NCBI GenBank assembly: GCA_015061685.1 | Contig: SUWD01000003.1 | Coordinates: forward strand, 134,018-188,591 | Direction of reading: 5' to 3' | From: Lentisphaerota bacterium | Lineage (GTDB): Bacteria; Verrucomicrobiota; Lentisphaeria; Victivallales; Victivallaceae | DNA length: 54,574 nucleotides | Part shown: one piece after another, positions 35,473 to 43,607 of the stretch | Layout: the number at the start of each line of letters is the position of its first letter | Position numbering within the stretch: position 1 is the first letter of the stretch | Notes under the pieces: generated by a model | Told to the model about the DNA's origin: nothing | Seen by the model: only the letters and a program-made list of their open reading frames with translations | Databases searched by the model: none | Position numbers and translations under genes: made by a program

Positions 35473-36858
35473 TTATTTTAAATGCTTTCTCTCCCGTGCC
35501 AGCCGGAGCATTTTACGGCAGACAAAGAAAAGAATCATTCCATTCACCAAACCGGTCAATGCCCACGATACCGGGTAGGAAAACGCCAGACAACGCAATG
35601 ACCGGTAATGAGGAAATATCATCAAAACCCAGAAAATACGTATCCCACACACCCCCAGAATCGTGGTTATCGTAGGTTTCACCGAGTGACCGAGTCCTCG
35701 CAAAGCCCCGGTGATCGTATCCGCTATGCCGCACAGAAAATATGCACTGACCATCACCCTCATTCTCTCCATACCGTAACCGATGACCACCGGATCAGGA
35801 TTGTACAAGCCCAGCAAAGATTTGCCGAAACAGTGAAAAAATACACAGAAAACCAATGAAAGACCAACCGCATACCCCAAGCAGATCAAAATTGAACGGA
35901 TCACTCGTTTGAACTTTTTGCCGCCCAAATTCTGCCCGGTAAAACTCATCGCTGATTGATAATAAGCCGCACTGGCAACGTTTGCCATACCCTCCATACT
36001 CTGCGCCGAAGCATAACCTGCCATTGCAAAACTGCCCAGAGAATTCACCGACGATTGGATGAAAAGATTGGAAATATTGTACAATGACCCCTGTATCCCG
36101 GCAGGTATCCCGATCCACAACACCTCTTTCAAACTCTGCCAGTGGAAACGGATCTTTCTGAAATACAACCTTATCGGCCCGTCAAATCTGCACAATGCCT
36201 GCAATACAAGAAGTGCAGACAAAACATTGGAAATTTTAGTTGCCAATGCCACCCCCGCAGAATCCATCCTGCAGACAATGACAAAGAATAGATTCAACAG
36301 CACATTGACGATCCCCGCCGTGATAATAAAATACAGCGGCCGTCTGGTATCACCGACCGCCCGTAAAATCGCCGCTCCGATAACATAAAGCACCGTGAAA
36401 GGCAAACCGATACTGCATATCCGCAAATAGATGGCGGCTTTGCCGATGACATCCTCCGGCGTCCCCATTATCCGCAATGCAGTCGGAGCAAAAAATACGC
36501 CCAAAGCGGCAACGATCAAGCCGCAAACAATGCCGCAGGCAATGGAAGTATGGACGATTCGGGTAACTTTCTGATCATCTTTTGCCCCGACATACCTTGC
36601 GGTAATGGCATTGACACCTGCTCCGAAACCGTTAAAAAAGACCAGAAGCATGACATTAAGAGCCGCAGAGGCACCGACGGAAGCGGTAGCGGCGGTTTTG
36701 ATTTCAGCGGGGGCGAATTGTCCCAGTACGATCAAATCGGCGGCATGAAACATCAATGCCATGATATTTGCCCCGATCACCGGCAGAGAATAACGGAAAA
36801 TCTGTCCGGCAAGAGCCCCGTGACACATATCCATCTGATATTTTTTTTTGTTCTGCAT
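35473..36858 (-). CDS. MATE-family efflux transporter
   Basis: A 461-residue inner-membrane protein with about twelve hydrophobic segments in two related halves. The first half begins GQIFRYSLPVIGANIMALMFHAADLIVLG and the second begins VLWIGIPAGIQGSLYNI; only short key residues such as SLPVI and the conserved AD-V-G positions are diagnostic. Members export cationic drugs or metabolites using Na+ or H+ gradients. It stands alone with its own promoter. There is no strong Shine-Dalgarno site before ATG 36858. Confidence 0.93.
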   Translation of the reverse strand: MQNKKKYQMDMCHGALAGQIFRYSLPVIGANIMALMFHAADLIVLGQFAPAEIKTAATASVGASAALNVMLLVFFNGFGAGVNAITARYVGAKDDQKVTRIVHTSIACGIVCGLIVAALGVFFAPTALRIMGTPEDVIGKAAIYLRICSIGLPFTVLYVIGAAILRAVGDTRRPLYFIITAGIVNVLLNLFFVIVCRMDSAGVALATKISNVLSALLVLQALCRFDGPIRLYFRKIRFHWQSLKEVLWIGIPAGIQGSLYNISNLFIQSSVNSLGSFAMAGYASAQSMEGMANVASAAYYQSAMSFTGQNLGGKKFKRVIRSILICLGYAVGLSLVFCVFFHCFGKSLLGLYNPDPVVIGYGMERMRVMVSAYFLCGIADTITGALRGLGHSVKPTITTILGVCGIRIFWVLMIFPHYRSLRCLAFSYPVSWALTGLVNGMILFFVCRKMLRLARERKHLK

Positions 36859-36888
36859 TGCTTAAACCCCGGTTTTGCAGTTACTTTT

Positions 36889-36917
36889 AATATACTGCCT
36901 CTTTTTATGCAATGCAA
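36889..36917 (-). promoter_or_regulatory. Sigma-70 promoter of the MATE gene
   Basis: Minus-strand TTGCAT (36917-36912), a 17-base spacer and TATATT (36894-36889), about 30 bases before the ATG. Confidence 0.7.
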
Positions 36918-36930
36918 CAGCAAAATAACT

Positions 36931-37148
36931 GATAATGTCCCGAATTTTAAAACATATCACCAAACCGGCAAGCACGGGTTCGATCTAACCGGTGGATGCA
37001 GTGTGAGGCAAGGTCGCAGACAAATCAAGGCGGATGAGCAGGAGTGTACTGATGACGTACATGACTGCGAAAACGTCCGCTGATTTGCCAAGAGATTGCC
37101 CGCAATGCACCACCGCAGGAAAGATTTTTCACAAAAAATGAGACAATA
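36931..37148 (-). repeat. Modular intergenic repeat, A(truncated)-B-insert-C (copy 3)
   Basis: It is inverted relative to copy 2. Module A has lost its middle (GGGACATTATC and AACATATCAC are joined). Module B (36961-37011) is nearly identical to copy 2. About 90 extra bases (37012-37101) separate B from module C (37102-37148). The insert holds a long imperfect inverted repeat CAAATCA-CGGA ... TCCG-TGATTTG. Confidence 0.8.
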
Positions 37149-37153
37149 CAGAT

Positions 37154-37188
37154 AAAAAAAACGGACACTGCCACCAGGGCAATGTCCG
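37154..37188 (-). terminator. Rho-independent terminator after the M20 peptidase gene
   Basis: On the minus strand CGGACATTGCC pairs with GGCAGTGTCCG (37188-37162, one G-U pair), followed by eight T residues. Confidence 0.92.
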
Positions 37189-37209
37189 GAAGTTCTGCTT
37201 TGAAAACGA

Positions 37210-38517
37210 TCAAAGATCAGGAGAAGCACTTTTCGCCGTTGAAAGCGAATCCAGCAGTTTGATATATTCGGGGATCGGCATCAAATCTGCCTTGCGGGCA
37301 GCAATGGCTTTGCCCTTTTCCGCATCTCCGTAAAGCAGTTCGATGACCAGACGGCTGCCGATAAGTGCCGGATAGATACAGCCGGTGTAGTAGTTGTTCA
37401 CAAAGTAACTCTTGCTGTGAGATGCTCCGATCGCTCCGGGAACATAACCGTGAACCGCCGGAATGACCGTTTCAATATCTCCCATATCCGTACAGCTGGC
37501 AAGGAAAAATCCATTGGCATTGAAAGCTTCACCCGGGAAAAGTTCATTGACCACTTTGCCCATTTCCGCTCCAAGCATCTCATCATCAATAACCGGCATA
37601 CTGTAAGGCACGGTATTGATTTGCACACTGCATTCAGCAGCCAGAGCCGCATGGGTCACCGCATTGTCGAAACGCTTGTTGAGATCGACCAGTTCCTGTA
37701 CCGTTTCCGCCCGGAGCATGTAATCCATCTCCACATTATCAGGAATGATGTTGACCGACTGACCGCCATTGGAAACAATACCGTGGAAACGTACTTTATC
37801 GGAGTTGCTGTAAGACTCCCGGAGCAAACCCAGAGCATGGAGAGCCAAATTCATGGCGTTAAGGGCATTGGTACCATTCTGCGGAGCGGCGGCATGGCAG
37901 CTTTTGCCGGTAAAAATGATCTTTTTGCACACCGATCCGTTATGGGAGTTGTAGCCGAAACGGGTGGAGAGGTGGTGCATGAAAGCGATATCCACATCAT
38001 CCAGCACCCCTTCACGGATAAGCTGCGGTTTGCCGGCGATGGATTTGATTTTTCCCTCATTGATCAGCTCCTGACGGAATTCCAGCTCAATACCCTCCTC
38101 CGCAGGAGAACCGATAAAGGCGATCTTACCGCACAATTCACCGCTTTCGACGGCGGCTTTAAGTCCGATAGCCGTACCGATCAGACCGGCGGCACTGGTA
38201 TTATGTCCACAGGCATGAGCAACGCCATCGACTGCTTCGGGATGGCTGGGAATAAGCAAGGCATCGAATTCACCCATAACTGCGATCGTGGGACCGGGTT
38301 TACCGGTATCCAGATCAGCACGGAATCCGGTCACAGCCAGACCGGTTTTGACTTTGAATCCCAAATCTTCCAAAGTTTTGGTAAGCAATGCGGCAGATTT
38401 TACTTCGCGGAATCCCGTTTCCGGATTTTCCCACAATTTTTTACCGATACCGATGATCTGTTCTTCTGCGTTTTTGATAGCCTGATTGCTTAACTGGAAA
38501 ACTTCCTGCTTGTTCAT
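37210..38517 (-). CDS. M20-family amidohydrolase (AbgB/IAA-amino-acid hydrolase-like)
   Basis: A 435-residue metal-dependent amidohydrolase. Metal-binding stretches VMGEFDALL, HACGHNTSAAG and SPAEEGIE are visible, as is the dimerisation-domain HAAAPQNGTNALNAM region. The pattern is closest to the p-aminobenzoyl-glutamate hydrolase AbgB branch. GGAGG precedes ATG 38517, only 18 bases after infA, so it seems to be the last gene of the hisS-adk-map-infA unit. The peptide or amide substrate is unknown. Confidence 0.9.
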   Translation of the reverse strand: MNKQEVFQLSNQAIKNAEEQIIGIGKKLWENPETGFREVKSAALLTKTLEDLGFKVKTGLAVTGFRADLDTGKPGPTIAVMGEFDALLIPSHPEAVDGVAHACGHNTSAAGLIGTAIGLKAAVESGELCGKIAFIGSPAEEGIELEFRQELINEGKIKSIAGKPQLIREGVLDDVDIAFMHHLSTRFGYNSHNGSVCKKIIFTGKSCHAAAPQNGTNALNAMNLALHALGLLRESYSNSDKVRFHGIVSNGGQSVNIIPDNVEMDYMLRAETVQELVDLNKRFDNAVTHAALAAECSVQINTVPYSMPVIDDEMLGAEMGKVVNELFPGEAFNANGFFLASCTDMGDIETVIPAVHGYVPGAIGASHSKSYFVNNYYTGCIYPALIGSRLVIELLYGDAEKGKAIAARKADLMPIPEYIKLLDSLSTAKSASPDL

Positions 38518-38535
38518 TGATTACCTCCGTGCTGA

Positions 38536-38754
38536 TTATTTTTTACGGAAAACGATTCTGCCTTTGGTCAGGTCGTATGGCGACATCTCCATGGTAACGT
38601 TGTCTCCGGGCAGGATACGGATAAAATTCATCCGCATTTTGCCGGAAATATGGGCATTGACCACATGGCCGCCCTGAATTTCCACTCTGAACATGGTGTT
38701 GGGCAGCAATTCTTTGACCACACCTTCAACTTTGATTACATCGTCTTTTGCCAC
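38536..38754 (-). CDS. infA: Translation initiation factor IF-1
   Basis: The 72-residue OB-fold factor that binds the 30S A site with IF-2 and IF-3. It starts [19 protein letters not shown] and ends [13 protein letters not shown], the normal length and pattern. The start is GTG at 38754, placed inside the end of map (overlap 19 bases), with GGAG upstream. The GTG start and overlap make its translation dependent on that of map. Confidence 0.98.
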   Translation of the reverse strand: MAKDDVIKVEGVVKELLPNTMFRVEIQGGHVVNAHISGKMRMNFIRILPGDNVTMEMSPYDLTKGRIVFRKK

Positions 38755-39506
38755 GTTAAGATCTCCGGTTCATTATCTGTTATTAAAATCATGTGTTCGA
38801 AATGTGCACTCAAGGCACCGTCGGCAGTACGTACCGTCCAGTGATCCCGGCGGTCGAGCCGTACCGAATCAGTACCCAGATTGAGCATGGGTTCAATACA
38901 CAATACCATGCCCGGTTCCAGACGGGGCCCCTTGCCCCAGCCGGTATAATTGGGTATTTCAGGAGCTTCATGGAGTTTGATACCGCATCCGTGACCGACA
39001 TAGTCCCGGACAATGGCAAGTTTGTGCTTTCTGGCACACTTCTCCACAGCGGCACTGATGTCCCGGACAAATGCCCCGCATCTGGCGGCGGCAATGCCGT
39101 CCATAAGAGCATCTCTGGTACCGTCAAGCAGTCTTTTGGTATCTTTATCCGGCTCTTTGAAGCCGAATGTCAAAGCGGTATCGCCCATAGCGTTATCAAT
39201 ATTCACTCCGACATCAATACTTACGATATCATTCTCGGAAATGATCTGCTCCGGCGTACCGATACCGTGAATAACTGTATCATTTACCGAAATGCAGATA
39301 TTGCCGGGATATCCGTGATAATTTTTGAATGCACTTATCCCCCCCGTGGCAGTAATGAGACTGCCGGCGAGCTGATCGAGGTCAAAAGTGGTCATCCCCG
39401 GATGGGCGAGACGGGCGATCTCATCCCGGACAGCGGCAGTAACTTCTGCCGCTCTCCGGATGCGTACGATCTCTTCCGGGGTGTGAATGATCCGGTTGCC
39501 GGACAT
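38736..39506 (-). CDS. map: Methionine aminopeptidase, type I
   Basis: A 256-residue enzyme that removes the initiator methionine from new proteins. Metal ligands can be placed in [16 protein letters not shown] (two Asp), [12 protein letters not shown] (His), LCIEPM (Glu) and the late EHMIL (Glu). There is no N-terminal zinc-finger extension. It begins five bases after adk and overlaps infA, which matches the adk-map-infA order common in ribosomal-protein regions. Confidence 0.97.
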   Translation of the reverse strand: MSGNRIIHTPEEIVRIRRAAEVTAAVRDEIARLAHPGMTTFDLDQLAGSLITATGGISAFKNYHGYPGNICISVNDTVIHGIGTPEQIISENDIVSIDVGVNIDNAMGDTALTFGFKEPDKDTKRLLDGTRDALMDGIAAARCGAFVRDISAAVEKCARKHKLAIVRDYVGHGCGIKLHEAPEIPNYTGWGKGPRLEPGMVLCIEPMLNLGTDSVRLDRRDHWTVRTADGALSAHFEHMILITDNEPEILTWQKTM

Positions 39507-39511
39507 AAGAA

Positions 39512-40162
39512 TTACTCCAGAACTTTCGCCAGTTCAGCGACGATCTCATCAAGTTCAGTACTCTTGCAGCTGTAAAGCAGTCCGAGTTTTTCGTAGTAGT
39601 CGATGAGCGGCTGGGTCTGTTTGTGGAAAACGGCGAGACGGCTTTTGGCAGTTTCCAGAGAGTCATCGGCACGCTGGAAAAGTTCAGAACCGCACTTGTC
39701 GCAAATGCCCTCAACTTTGGGCGGCATGAAAATTTTGTTGTAAATGGCATCACATCCGCGGCAATTCATCCGGGCGGTGAGACGCTGGAGGATGATCTCA
39801 TCGGAAACATTGAGGTAGATCACCGCATCGATCTTTTTGCCCATTCCATCAAGAATGGTTGCGAGAGTTTCCGCCTGGGCGATGGTACGGGGGAAGCCGT
39901 CGAGGATGAAACCTTTTTCGCAATCGGGTTCTTTGAGGCGTTCACCGACCATGCCGCAAACCATGGCATCGGGGACAAGACCGCCGGATTTCATGATCGC
40001 ACCGGCTTCTTTACCGGCGGGAGTGCCTTTGGCAACTTCGGCACGGAGGATATCTCCGGTGGAGATGTGAGCAACACCGTATTTGGCGATCATGGCATTG
40101 GAAACAGTTCCTTTACCGGCACCGGGACCACCTAAAAAAATGAGATTTTTCTTGTTCAGCAT
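39512..40162 (-). CDS. adk: Adenylate kinase
   Basis: About 216 residues from ATG 40162, which has AAGGAGT upstream; the longer open frame to 40438 lies inside hisS in another frame and is rejected. It shows the P-loop LGGPGAGKGT, the AMP-binding HISTGDILR, LDGFPRTIAQAE and a zinc-type LID with CRGC and CDKC cysteines. It interconverts ATP, ADP and AMP. It follows hisS by 22 bases. Confidence 0.97.
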   Translation of the reverse strand: MLNKKNLIFLGGPGAGKGTVSNAMIAKYGVAHISTGDILRAEVAKGTPAGKEAGAIMKSGGLVPDAMVCGMVGERLKEPDCEKGFILDGFPRTIAQAETLATILDGMGKKIDAVIYLNVSDEIILQRLTARMNCRGCDAIYNKIFMPPKVEGICDKCGSELFQRADDSLETAKSRLAVFHKQTQPLIDYYEKLGLLYSCKSTELDEIVAELAKVLE

Positions 40163-40184
40163 AAGTTTACTCCTTTGTTCTTTA

Positions 40185-41441
40185 TTAAATATGCTCAAGA
40201 AGATACTGCAAAAGTTCATCTCCCGGTACTTCGACCTGGGAACCGTCATCCATTTTCTTGATGATGGCGATATTGTTTTCCAATTCGCTTTCTCCCCGGA
40301 TGAGGGTGTAAGCTGCCTGACTGCGGTTGGCGGCACGCATCTGTGCCTTGAAGGAGCGTTCCTCCAATTCGAGGGCGATATTTTTACCGGCTTTACGCAG
40401 GGCATTGGCAAGCACGAGGTTCTCCATCCTGGCGGCACTTCCCAAACCGATCATGAAACAGTCGGCATTGGTTTCCGCAGGCACGGGGGCGTTGAGAGCT
40501 TCTCTGACCATGAGCAGTCTCTCAACTCCGGTGGCGAAACCGACACCGGGGAGAGGACGTTTTTCGCCGGGGAGGAAAAGTTCATATCTGCCGCCTCCGG
40601 CGATGGCGATCTGCTCACCGAGAGCATCGTGGGTGACTTCAAAAACGGTATGGACATAGTAGTCCAGCCCGCGAACCAGCCGGGAAGATACTTTGAAAGG
40701 CACTTCAAGCCGGGTCAAAGCGGTTTTGACCTCCTCAAAATATGCCCGGGATTCTTCGCTGAAAGCCCCGACATAATCCGGAGCATCATTGATGATCGCC
40801 TGACAGCACTCCTGTTTGCAGTCCAGAATACGCCAGATATTGCGTTCAAAACGGGTGCGGCAATCCGGACACATGGAATCAAGATGTTTGGCGAAGTATT
40901 CCCGCAGAAGTGCTTCAGCCGGGGCCCGGTCAGCGGCAACGCCACGGGTATTGATGGTAAAACTTGCTCCGGTGATCCCGGCGGCGATAAGGAAGTTGTG
41001 GAGCATGGCGATGCACTCGGCATCGATCAGAGGGGCACATCTGCCGACATTTTCCACACCGATCTGGTGAAATTGGCGGCGGCGTCCGGCGGAGGGACGT
41101 TCACCTCTGAACATCGGACCGTAATAGAAAACCCGCTGTTCATTGCCGTTGGCAACGTCGGTATTGGTCAATGCCCGCATAACTCCGGCGGTACCTTCGG
41201 GGCGGAGGGTGAGACTTCTGCCGCCGCGATCCTCAAAGGTGTACATCTCTTTCTGGACGACTTCGGTTTCACCGCCGAGACCACGCTGGAAAACTTCAGT
41301 GTATTCAAAGACCGGGGTACGCAATTCACCATAGCCGCAGCTTGAAAAAACTTTGGCGGCGGTATTTTCCAAAAGACGCCATGAACCGGCTTCGGCAGGG
41401 AAAATATCTGCTGTTCCCGGAGGCGGTGCGAATGCTGCCAT
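40185..41441 (-). CDS. hisS: Histidine-tRNA ligase
   Basis: A 418-residue class II aminoacyl-tRNA synthetase. It has motif 2 (FRGERPSAGRRRQFHQIGVE), the histidine-binding RGLDYY and motif 3 (GVGFATGVERLL), then a C-terminal anticodon-binding domain (LANALRKAGKNIALE). A CPDC and CKQEC cysteine group near residue 200 resembles a small metal site present in some homologs. It seems to head hisS-adk-map-infA-M20. No promoter was found between it and the HU terminator; some read-through from HU is possible. Confidence 0.97.
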   Translation of the reverse strand: MAAFAPPPGTADIFPAEAGSWRLLENTAAKVFSSCGYGELRTPVFEYTEVFQRGLGGETEVVQKEMYTFEDRGGRSLTLRPEGTAGVMRALTNTDVANGNEQRVFYYGPMFRGERPSAGRRRQFHQIGVENVGRCAPLIDAECIAMLHNFLIAAGITGASFTINTRGVAADRAPAEALLREYFAKHLDSMCPDCRTRFERNIWRILDCKQECCQAIINDAPDYVGAFSEESRAYFEEVKTALTRLEVPFKVSSRLVRGLDYYVHTVFEVTHDALGEQIAIAGGGRYELFLPGEKRPLPGVGFATGVERLLMVREALNAPVPAETNADCFMIGLGSAARMENLVLANALRKAGKNIALELEERSFKAQMRAANRSQAAYTLIRGESELENNIAIIKKMDDGSQVEVPGDELLQYLLEHI

Positions 41442-41464
41442 AACTCTTTTTCTCCTCTGTTTGC

Positions 41465-41479
41465 CCGGGAAAATCCCGG
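41465..41479 (-). other. Small hairpin before hisS
   Basis: CCGGG-ATTTT-CCCGG sits between the HU terminator and the hisS ribosome site (GAGGAG). It might influence read-through or mRNA stability. Confidence 0.35.
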
Positions 41480-41480
41480 A

Positions 41481-41523
41481 AAAAAAGCAAAACGCCCGAC
41501 GAAGAATTTTTTTCGTCAGGCGT
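41481..41523 (-). terminator. Rho-independent terminator of the HU gene
   Basis: On the minus strand ACGCCTGACGAA pairs with TTCGTCGGGCGT (41523-41492, one G-U pair), followed by TTTGCTTTTTTT. Confidence 0.9.
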
Positions 41524-41553
41524 ATGTACGCAATTTATTTCAAAAGCTCCGCA

Positions 41554-41853
41554 TTAACGGAAGTCGGCGGGATTGAGTTTCTCAACCGCTTCTTTAAGCT
41601 CTTTACCGGCACGGAATTTGATCACGGCACGTTCCGGGATGATAACTTCGTTTTTGGTATCGCGGGGGTTGCGGCCCTTGCGGCTCTTGCGGACTTTGAT
41701 TTCAAAAACGCCAAAGTTACGCAATTCGATATCATTTCCGGCGATCAATTCTCCGGCGATGCTGTCAAGCGTACGCTGGACGATATCAGCGACATTGCTC
41801 TGAATAATACCGGTTTCTTTGGCGATTTTGACGACGAGGTCACGTTTGGTCAT
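41554..41853 (-). CDS. HU/IHF-family DNA-binding protein
   Basis: About 99 residues from ATG 41853 (AAGGAG seven bases upstream); the frame to 41874 adds seven residues without support. It has the histone-like fold: helices MTKRDLVVKIAKETGI, then GNDIELRNFGVFEIK, the DNA-binding arms with RKSRKGRNPRDTK, and FRAGKELKEAVE. It bends DNA as a homo- or heterodimer. IHF could also support sigma-54 promoters by bending DNA, but no link to the dnaK and clpB promoters can be shown here. Confidence 0.95.
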   Translation of the reverse strand: MTKRDLVVKIAKETGIIQSNVADIVQRTLDSIAGELIAGNDIELRNFGVFEIKVRKSRKGRNPRDTKNEVIIPERAVIKFRAGKELKEAVEKLNPADFR

Positions 41854-41920
41854 TTTCTTTCTCCTTTGACTCAATTCTTAAATTTATGTAAATTGCCTAT
41901 TTTTCACATGACATTAATAT

Positions 41921-41949
41921 AATATGCCACAAAAGGAACACTTTGTCAA
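41921..41949 (-). promoter_or_regulatory. Sigma-70 promoter of the HU gene
   Basis: Minus-strand TTGACA (41949-41944), a 17-base spacer and CATATT (41926-41921). An overlapping TATTAT is an alternative -10 with a longer spacer. Confidence 0.7.
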
Positions 41950-42059
41950 TAGTAAATTTTGACAAAATATCCTTTCTTTCAAGAAAACCTTTGCTTTTTT
42001 GGTATAAAATCACAAAACAGACAGAAAAAACGGGGGCTCCCGTTAAATATTATTCTTCA

Positions 42060-42087
42060 AACCGGACAACACCGGTGCTGTCCGGTT
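42060..42087. repeat. GC-rich hairpin
   Basis: AACCGGACA pairs with TGTCCGGTT around a loop containing the palindrome CACCGGTG. There is no strong T-run. It lies just beyond the decarboxylase terminator and may be a second-stage terminator. Confidence 0.45.
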
Positions 42088-42094
42088 TCCCCGG

Positions 42095-42133
42095 AAAAAT
42101 AAAACGCTCTCTCACCATCGGCAAAAGAGCGTT
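42095..42133 (-). terminator. Rho-independent terminator of the diaminobutyrate operon
   Basis: On the minus strand AACGCTCT pairs with AGAGCGTT (42133-42103), followed by TTATTTTT, eleven bases after the decarboxylase stop codon. Confidence 0.8.
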
Positions 42134-42143
42134 GCAGAATTGC

Positions 42144-43607
42144 TTATTTCCGGTCTGCCAGTTTGAGGATCAATGCCAGCAGCTCATCAAGTCTTTCCGG
42201 TGTCTGCCGGGGATTGAGCAACGTGAATTTCAAACACACATTGCCGCGGCAGACAGTCTGACCGATGACGATGCCGTGGTGATGAAGCAATTCCCGGCGG
42301 ACCCTCTTATTCATGGTGTCGGCATCCTCTCCGGAAGCTCCCGGAAGCACCCGGAACACCACCGAACTGATCTCCGGAACTGTAATAACTTCCACCCGGG
42401 GTGAAGCAAGCAGCTGCCGGTGGAAGTAAGCAGCATTATCAATACACTTGGTGATCATTGCCGACCAGCCGTCTTTACCACGCATACGGAAAGACATCCA
42501 CACTTTCAACGCATCGAACCGGCGGGTGGTCTGCATGGATTTGTTGACCAGATTGATGTAGCCGTCCTCCTCGTCCTCTTCCCGGTTGAGATAGTCGGCG
42601 TGGATCGTCAGGGCATCAAAGTATCTGCCGTCTTTGACCAGCGACGCACTGCAGCTGATCGGCAGAAGGAACATTTTGTGGAAATCCACCGTGATCGAAT
42701 CGGCAAGTGCCAATCCGGAAACCCGGTGGGCATATTTTTCCGACATCACCACTCCGCTGCCGTAAGCGGCATCAGCGTGCAGCCAGAGATTGTACTGTTG
42801 GCAGAGTTCATGCAGCTTTGCCAGAGGATCAATACTGCCGAAGTCCGTCGTACCGACAGTAGCAACGATGCAGAAAGGCAGATTGCCGTCGGCGATATCC
42901 TGTTTGACAAGAGCTTCCAGAGCGTCAACATCCATCTGCATTGCCTCATTGACCGGCACTTTGACCACGGATTCATATCCCAGCCCCATCAAGTGGGCAC
43001 TTTTTTCCATGGAAAAGTGGGATATCTCCGAAGTATAGAGGCGGAATTTGCGGAAATTCTCCGGCAATCCGTGTTTTTTGACATCGTATTTCAGCACCTC
43101 ATTGCAGAACCAGTCTCTTGCCAGCAGCAGACCGGACAAGTTGGATTGGGATCCGCCGGAGGTGAATGTACCGTCAGCTTTGTCGTCATAACCGTAAAGT
43201 TTGCAGAGATTGCGGATGACCTCCACCTCGATTTCAGTAGCCGCCGGAGCCTGATCCCAGGAGTCCATGGACTGATTGAATGTCGCTATTATCAACTCCG
43301 AAGCGACCGACTCCAGAAGTGCCGGTCCATGCAGATGAGCCATATAACCGGTCGATGCCGGACGCACCAGATTGGGCAGGATTTTCGCTTTGACGTCGGC
43401 TAAAACCGCCTCAAATCCCATTCCGTTATCCGGGAGCAGCTCTTCGGTATGCAAAGCGGCACGCAGATCATAAGGCCCCATACCGGCGTAAGCCTGATCA
43501 TCGGCAACAGAGGCGGCAATCGCTTTCACGGTTGCCGCCATCATATCCTGATAAACCTGCTGATCGGAATCGGATGAGGTCAGAAAAAGATTATTTTTTG
43601 AACTCAT
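42144..43607 (-). CDS. ddc: L-2,4-diaminobutyrate decarboxylase (PLP group II)
   Basis: A 487-residue PLP enzyme that converts L-2,4-diaminobutyrate to 1,3-diaminopropane. The PLP lysine is in VDFHKMFLLP; HADAAYGSG (Asp), the FTSGGSQSNLSGLL phosphate-binding stretch and HGPALLESVASE near the N-terminus fit group II decarboxylases. Its start lies inside the aminotransferase gene (17-base overlap). The pairing with DABA aminotransferase is what fixes the substrate. Product use (norspermidine or other polyamines) needs genes outside the window. Confidence 0.92.
   Translation of the reverse strand: MSSKNNLFLTSSDSDQQVYQDMMAATVKAIAASVADDQAYAGMGPYDLRAALHTEELLPDNGMGFEAVLADVKAKILPNLVRPASTGYMAHLHGPALLESVASELIIATFNQSMDSWDQAPAATEIEVEVIRNLCKLYGYDDKADGTFTSGGSQSNLSGLLLARDWFCNEVLKYDVKKHGLPENFRKFRLYTSEISHFSMEKSAHLMGLGYESVVKVPVNEAMQMDVDALEALVKQDIADGNLPFCIVATVGTTDFGSIDPLAKLHELCQQYNLWLHADAAYGSGVVMSEKYAHRVSGLALADSITVDFHKMFLLPISCSASLVKDGRYFDALTIHADYLNREEDEEDGYINLVNKSMQTTRRFDALKVWMSFRMRGKDGWSAMITKCIDNAAYFHRQLLASPRVEVITVPEISSVVFRVLPGASGEDADTMNKRVRRELLHHHGIVIGQTVCRGNVCLKFTLLNPRQTPERLDELLALILKLADRK

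Larger units (their letters stand above)
36859..37209. other. Gap between MATE gene and M20 peptidase gene
   Basis: The whole stretch is accounted for by the MATE promoter (36889-36917), a modular repeat copy (36931-37148) and the terminator of the M20/hisS-side operon (37154-37188). Confidence 0.7.

Noticed and set aside
40163..40438. N-terminal extension of adenylate kinase
   Set aside because: It lies inside hisS in another frame; ATG 40162 has AAGGAGT and gives the normal length.
42060..42087. The AACCGGACA hairpin as an attenuator for HU
   Set aside because: It lies upstream of the HU promoter and outside the HU transcript.
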